Below, one piece after another: positions 51,188 through 51,495 of a DNA stretch of 51,495 bases; position 1 is the stretch's first letter; every line of letters starts with the position of its first letter. A program made the translations under genes and the position numbers. The stretch comes from Bdellovibrionales bacterium (GTDB lineage: Bacteria > Bdellovibrionota > Bdellovibrionia > Bdellovibrionales > UBA1609). The stretch lies in the NCBI GenBank assembly GCA_020850475.1, contig JADZEO010000009.1, forward strand, positions 1-51,495, written 5' to 3'. The notes beneath the pieces are model-generated. The model did no database searches, was not told where the DNA came from, and was given only the letters and a program-made list of their open reading frames with translations.

Positions 51188-51495
51188 CTACCTCCCGCGA
51201 GCTTCATCCCGACTGCCGGAGGACCCGCCCTCCGACCCCGCCTCCGACTCCGACTCCGACTCTGACTCCGCCTCCGACTCCGACTCCGACTCTGCCCTTA
51301 AACCCTGCCTCTTAATCCTGTCCGCTGTCCCCGCGGTGTCCGCCGAGTGAGCGCCCGGGTGGTCACGCAACTTCATTTTTGCGTTATCACTAAAAACTGT
51401 TTGACTCGATTTTTTCACCAAAATCAATTTGCAGCGCAAAGCCAACAACCTTCGATAGCTGCCTGCCAGGCGCTCGAGTACGGCCTTGGTTGCAT
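51188..51495 (-). CDS. Open frame running off the right edge, acidic Ser/Glu tail
   Basis: On the minus strand a frame stays open from the window edge to a TAG at 51188, giving at least 101 residues without a visible start. The beginning (VLERLAGSYRRLLALRCKL) looks protein-like; the last 35 residues are an acidic Glu/Ser run produced by a hexamer repeat. No family recognised. It may be the 3' end of a real gene or a chance open frame in repeat DNA. Confidence 0.3.
   Translation of the reverse strand, partial: ATKAVLERLAGSYRRLLALRCKLILVKKSSQTVFSDNAKMKLRDHPGAHSADTAGTADRIKRQGLRAESESESEAESESESESEAGSEGGSSGSRDEARGR
51241..51300. repeat. Two copies of a 30-bp unit made of CTCCGA-like hexamers
   Basis: 51241-51270 and 51271-51300 are direct repeats, identical over the first 24 bp, and each is built from imperfect CTCCGA hexamers. 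The repeat is in the reading frame of the partial minus-strand ORF, where it encodes alternating Glu and Ser. Confidence 0.85.

Noticed and set aside
51236-51300. CRISPR-like array
   Set aside because: The repeats are contiguous imperfect hexamers without spacers and no cas gene is near.

Overview
The window looks like a chromosomal segment of a facultatively or strictly anaerobic, aromatic-degrading bacterium, probably of the Bdellovibrionota (Oligoflexia/Bdellovibrionia). The lineage guess rests on two things: a TIGR02147-type protein at the left edge, a family largely confined to Bdellovibrio relatives and Fibrobacter, and a lipoprotein with the FQNC-type lipobox common in Bdellovibrio. 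Assignments are by motif and remembered family sequences, not by database search. I saw no rRNA, tRNA, CRISPR array or insertion sequence.

Layout. (1) 1-681: end of a TIGR02147 gene. (2) 750-12068, minus strand: a 2[4Fe-4S] ferredoxin gene, then nuoABCDHIJKLMN (an 11-subunit complex I without the NADH-input genes nuoEFG), then a uracil phosphoribosyltransferase-like gene. (3) 12234-35226, minus strand: about 23 kb of 21 tightly packed genes reading had, oah, dch, a TetR regulator, bcrCBAD, an acyl-CoA ligase, a ketopantoate-reductase-like gene, a fused hydroxyacyl-CoA dehydrogenase/hydratase, thiolase, SDR, thiolase, hcrC-hcrA-hcrB, xdhC, hemerythrin, DUF2249 and an NnrS-like membrane protein. 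(4) 35439-38608, plus strand and divergent from had: a MobA/MocA-like nucleotidyltransferase, a second dehydratase/double-cubane-type protein, its ASKHA activase and a DUF2889 protein. (5) 38598-45922: envelope or secreted proteins of unknown function, a hydrolase and lipoproteins. (6) 46165-51054, minus strand: 3-hydroxybutyryl-CoA dehydrogenase, crotonase and the fused isobutyryl-CoA mutase IcmF. (7) 51188-51495: a partial ORF with an imperfect hexamer repeat.

How the genes fit together. 4-Hydroxybenzoyl-CoA reductase (HcrABC, with XdhC and perhaps the MocA-like protein for its molybdenum cofactor) would turn 4-hydroxybenzoyl-CoA into benzoyl-CoA. The ATP-dependent class I benzoyl-CoA reductase BcrCBAD dearomatises it, and Dch, Had and Oah convert the diene to 3-hydroxypimelyl-CoA. 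The SDR or fused dehydrogenase plus the thiolases would give glutaryl-CoA and acetyl-CoA. After glutaryl-CoA dehydrogenase (not in this window), the crotonase and 3-hydroxybutyryl-CoA dehydrogenase at the right end could finish the route. The ferredoxin is of the type that feeds benzoyl-CoA reductase, and its place at the head of a nuo operon lacking nuoEFG suggests a link between complex I and low-potential electrons. Hemerythrin, DUF2249 and NnrS-like genes at the operon tail hint at nitrogen-oxide respiration or O2/NO protection.

The most novel items are the full Thauera-type benzoyl-CoA pathway in a probable Bdellovibrionota genome, the divergent double-cubane-like reductase/activase/DUF2889 module beside it, the ferredoxin-nuo operon, and a palindrome sitting where had transcription should start, with a TetR gene inside the operon.
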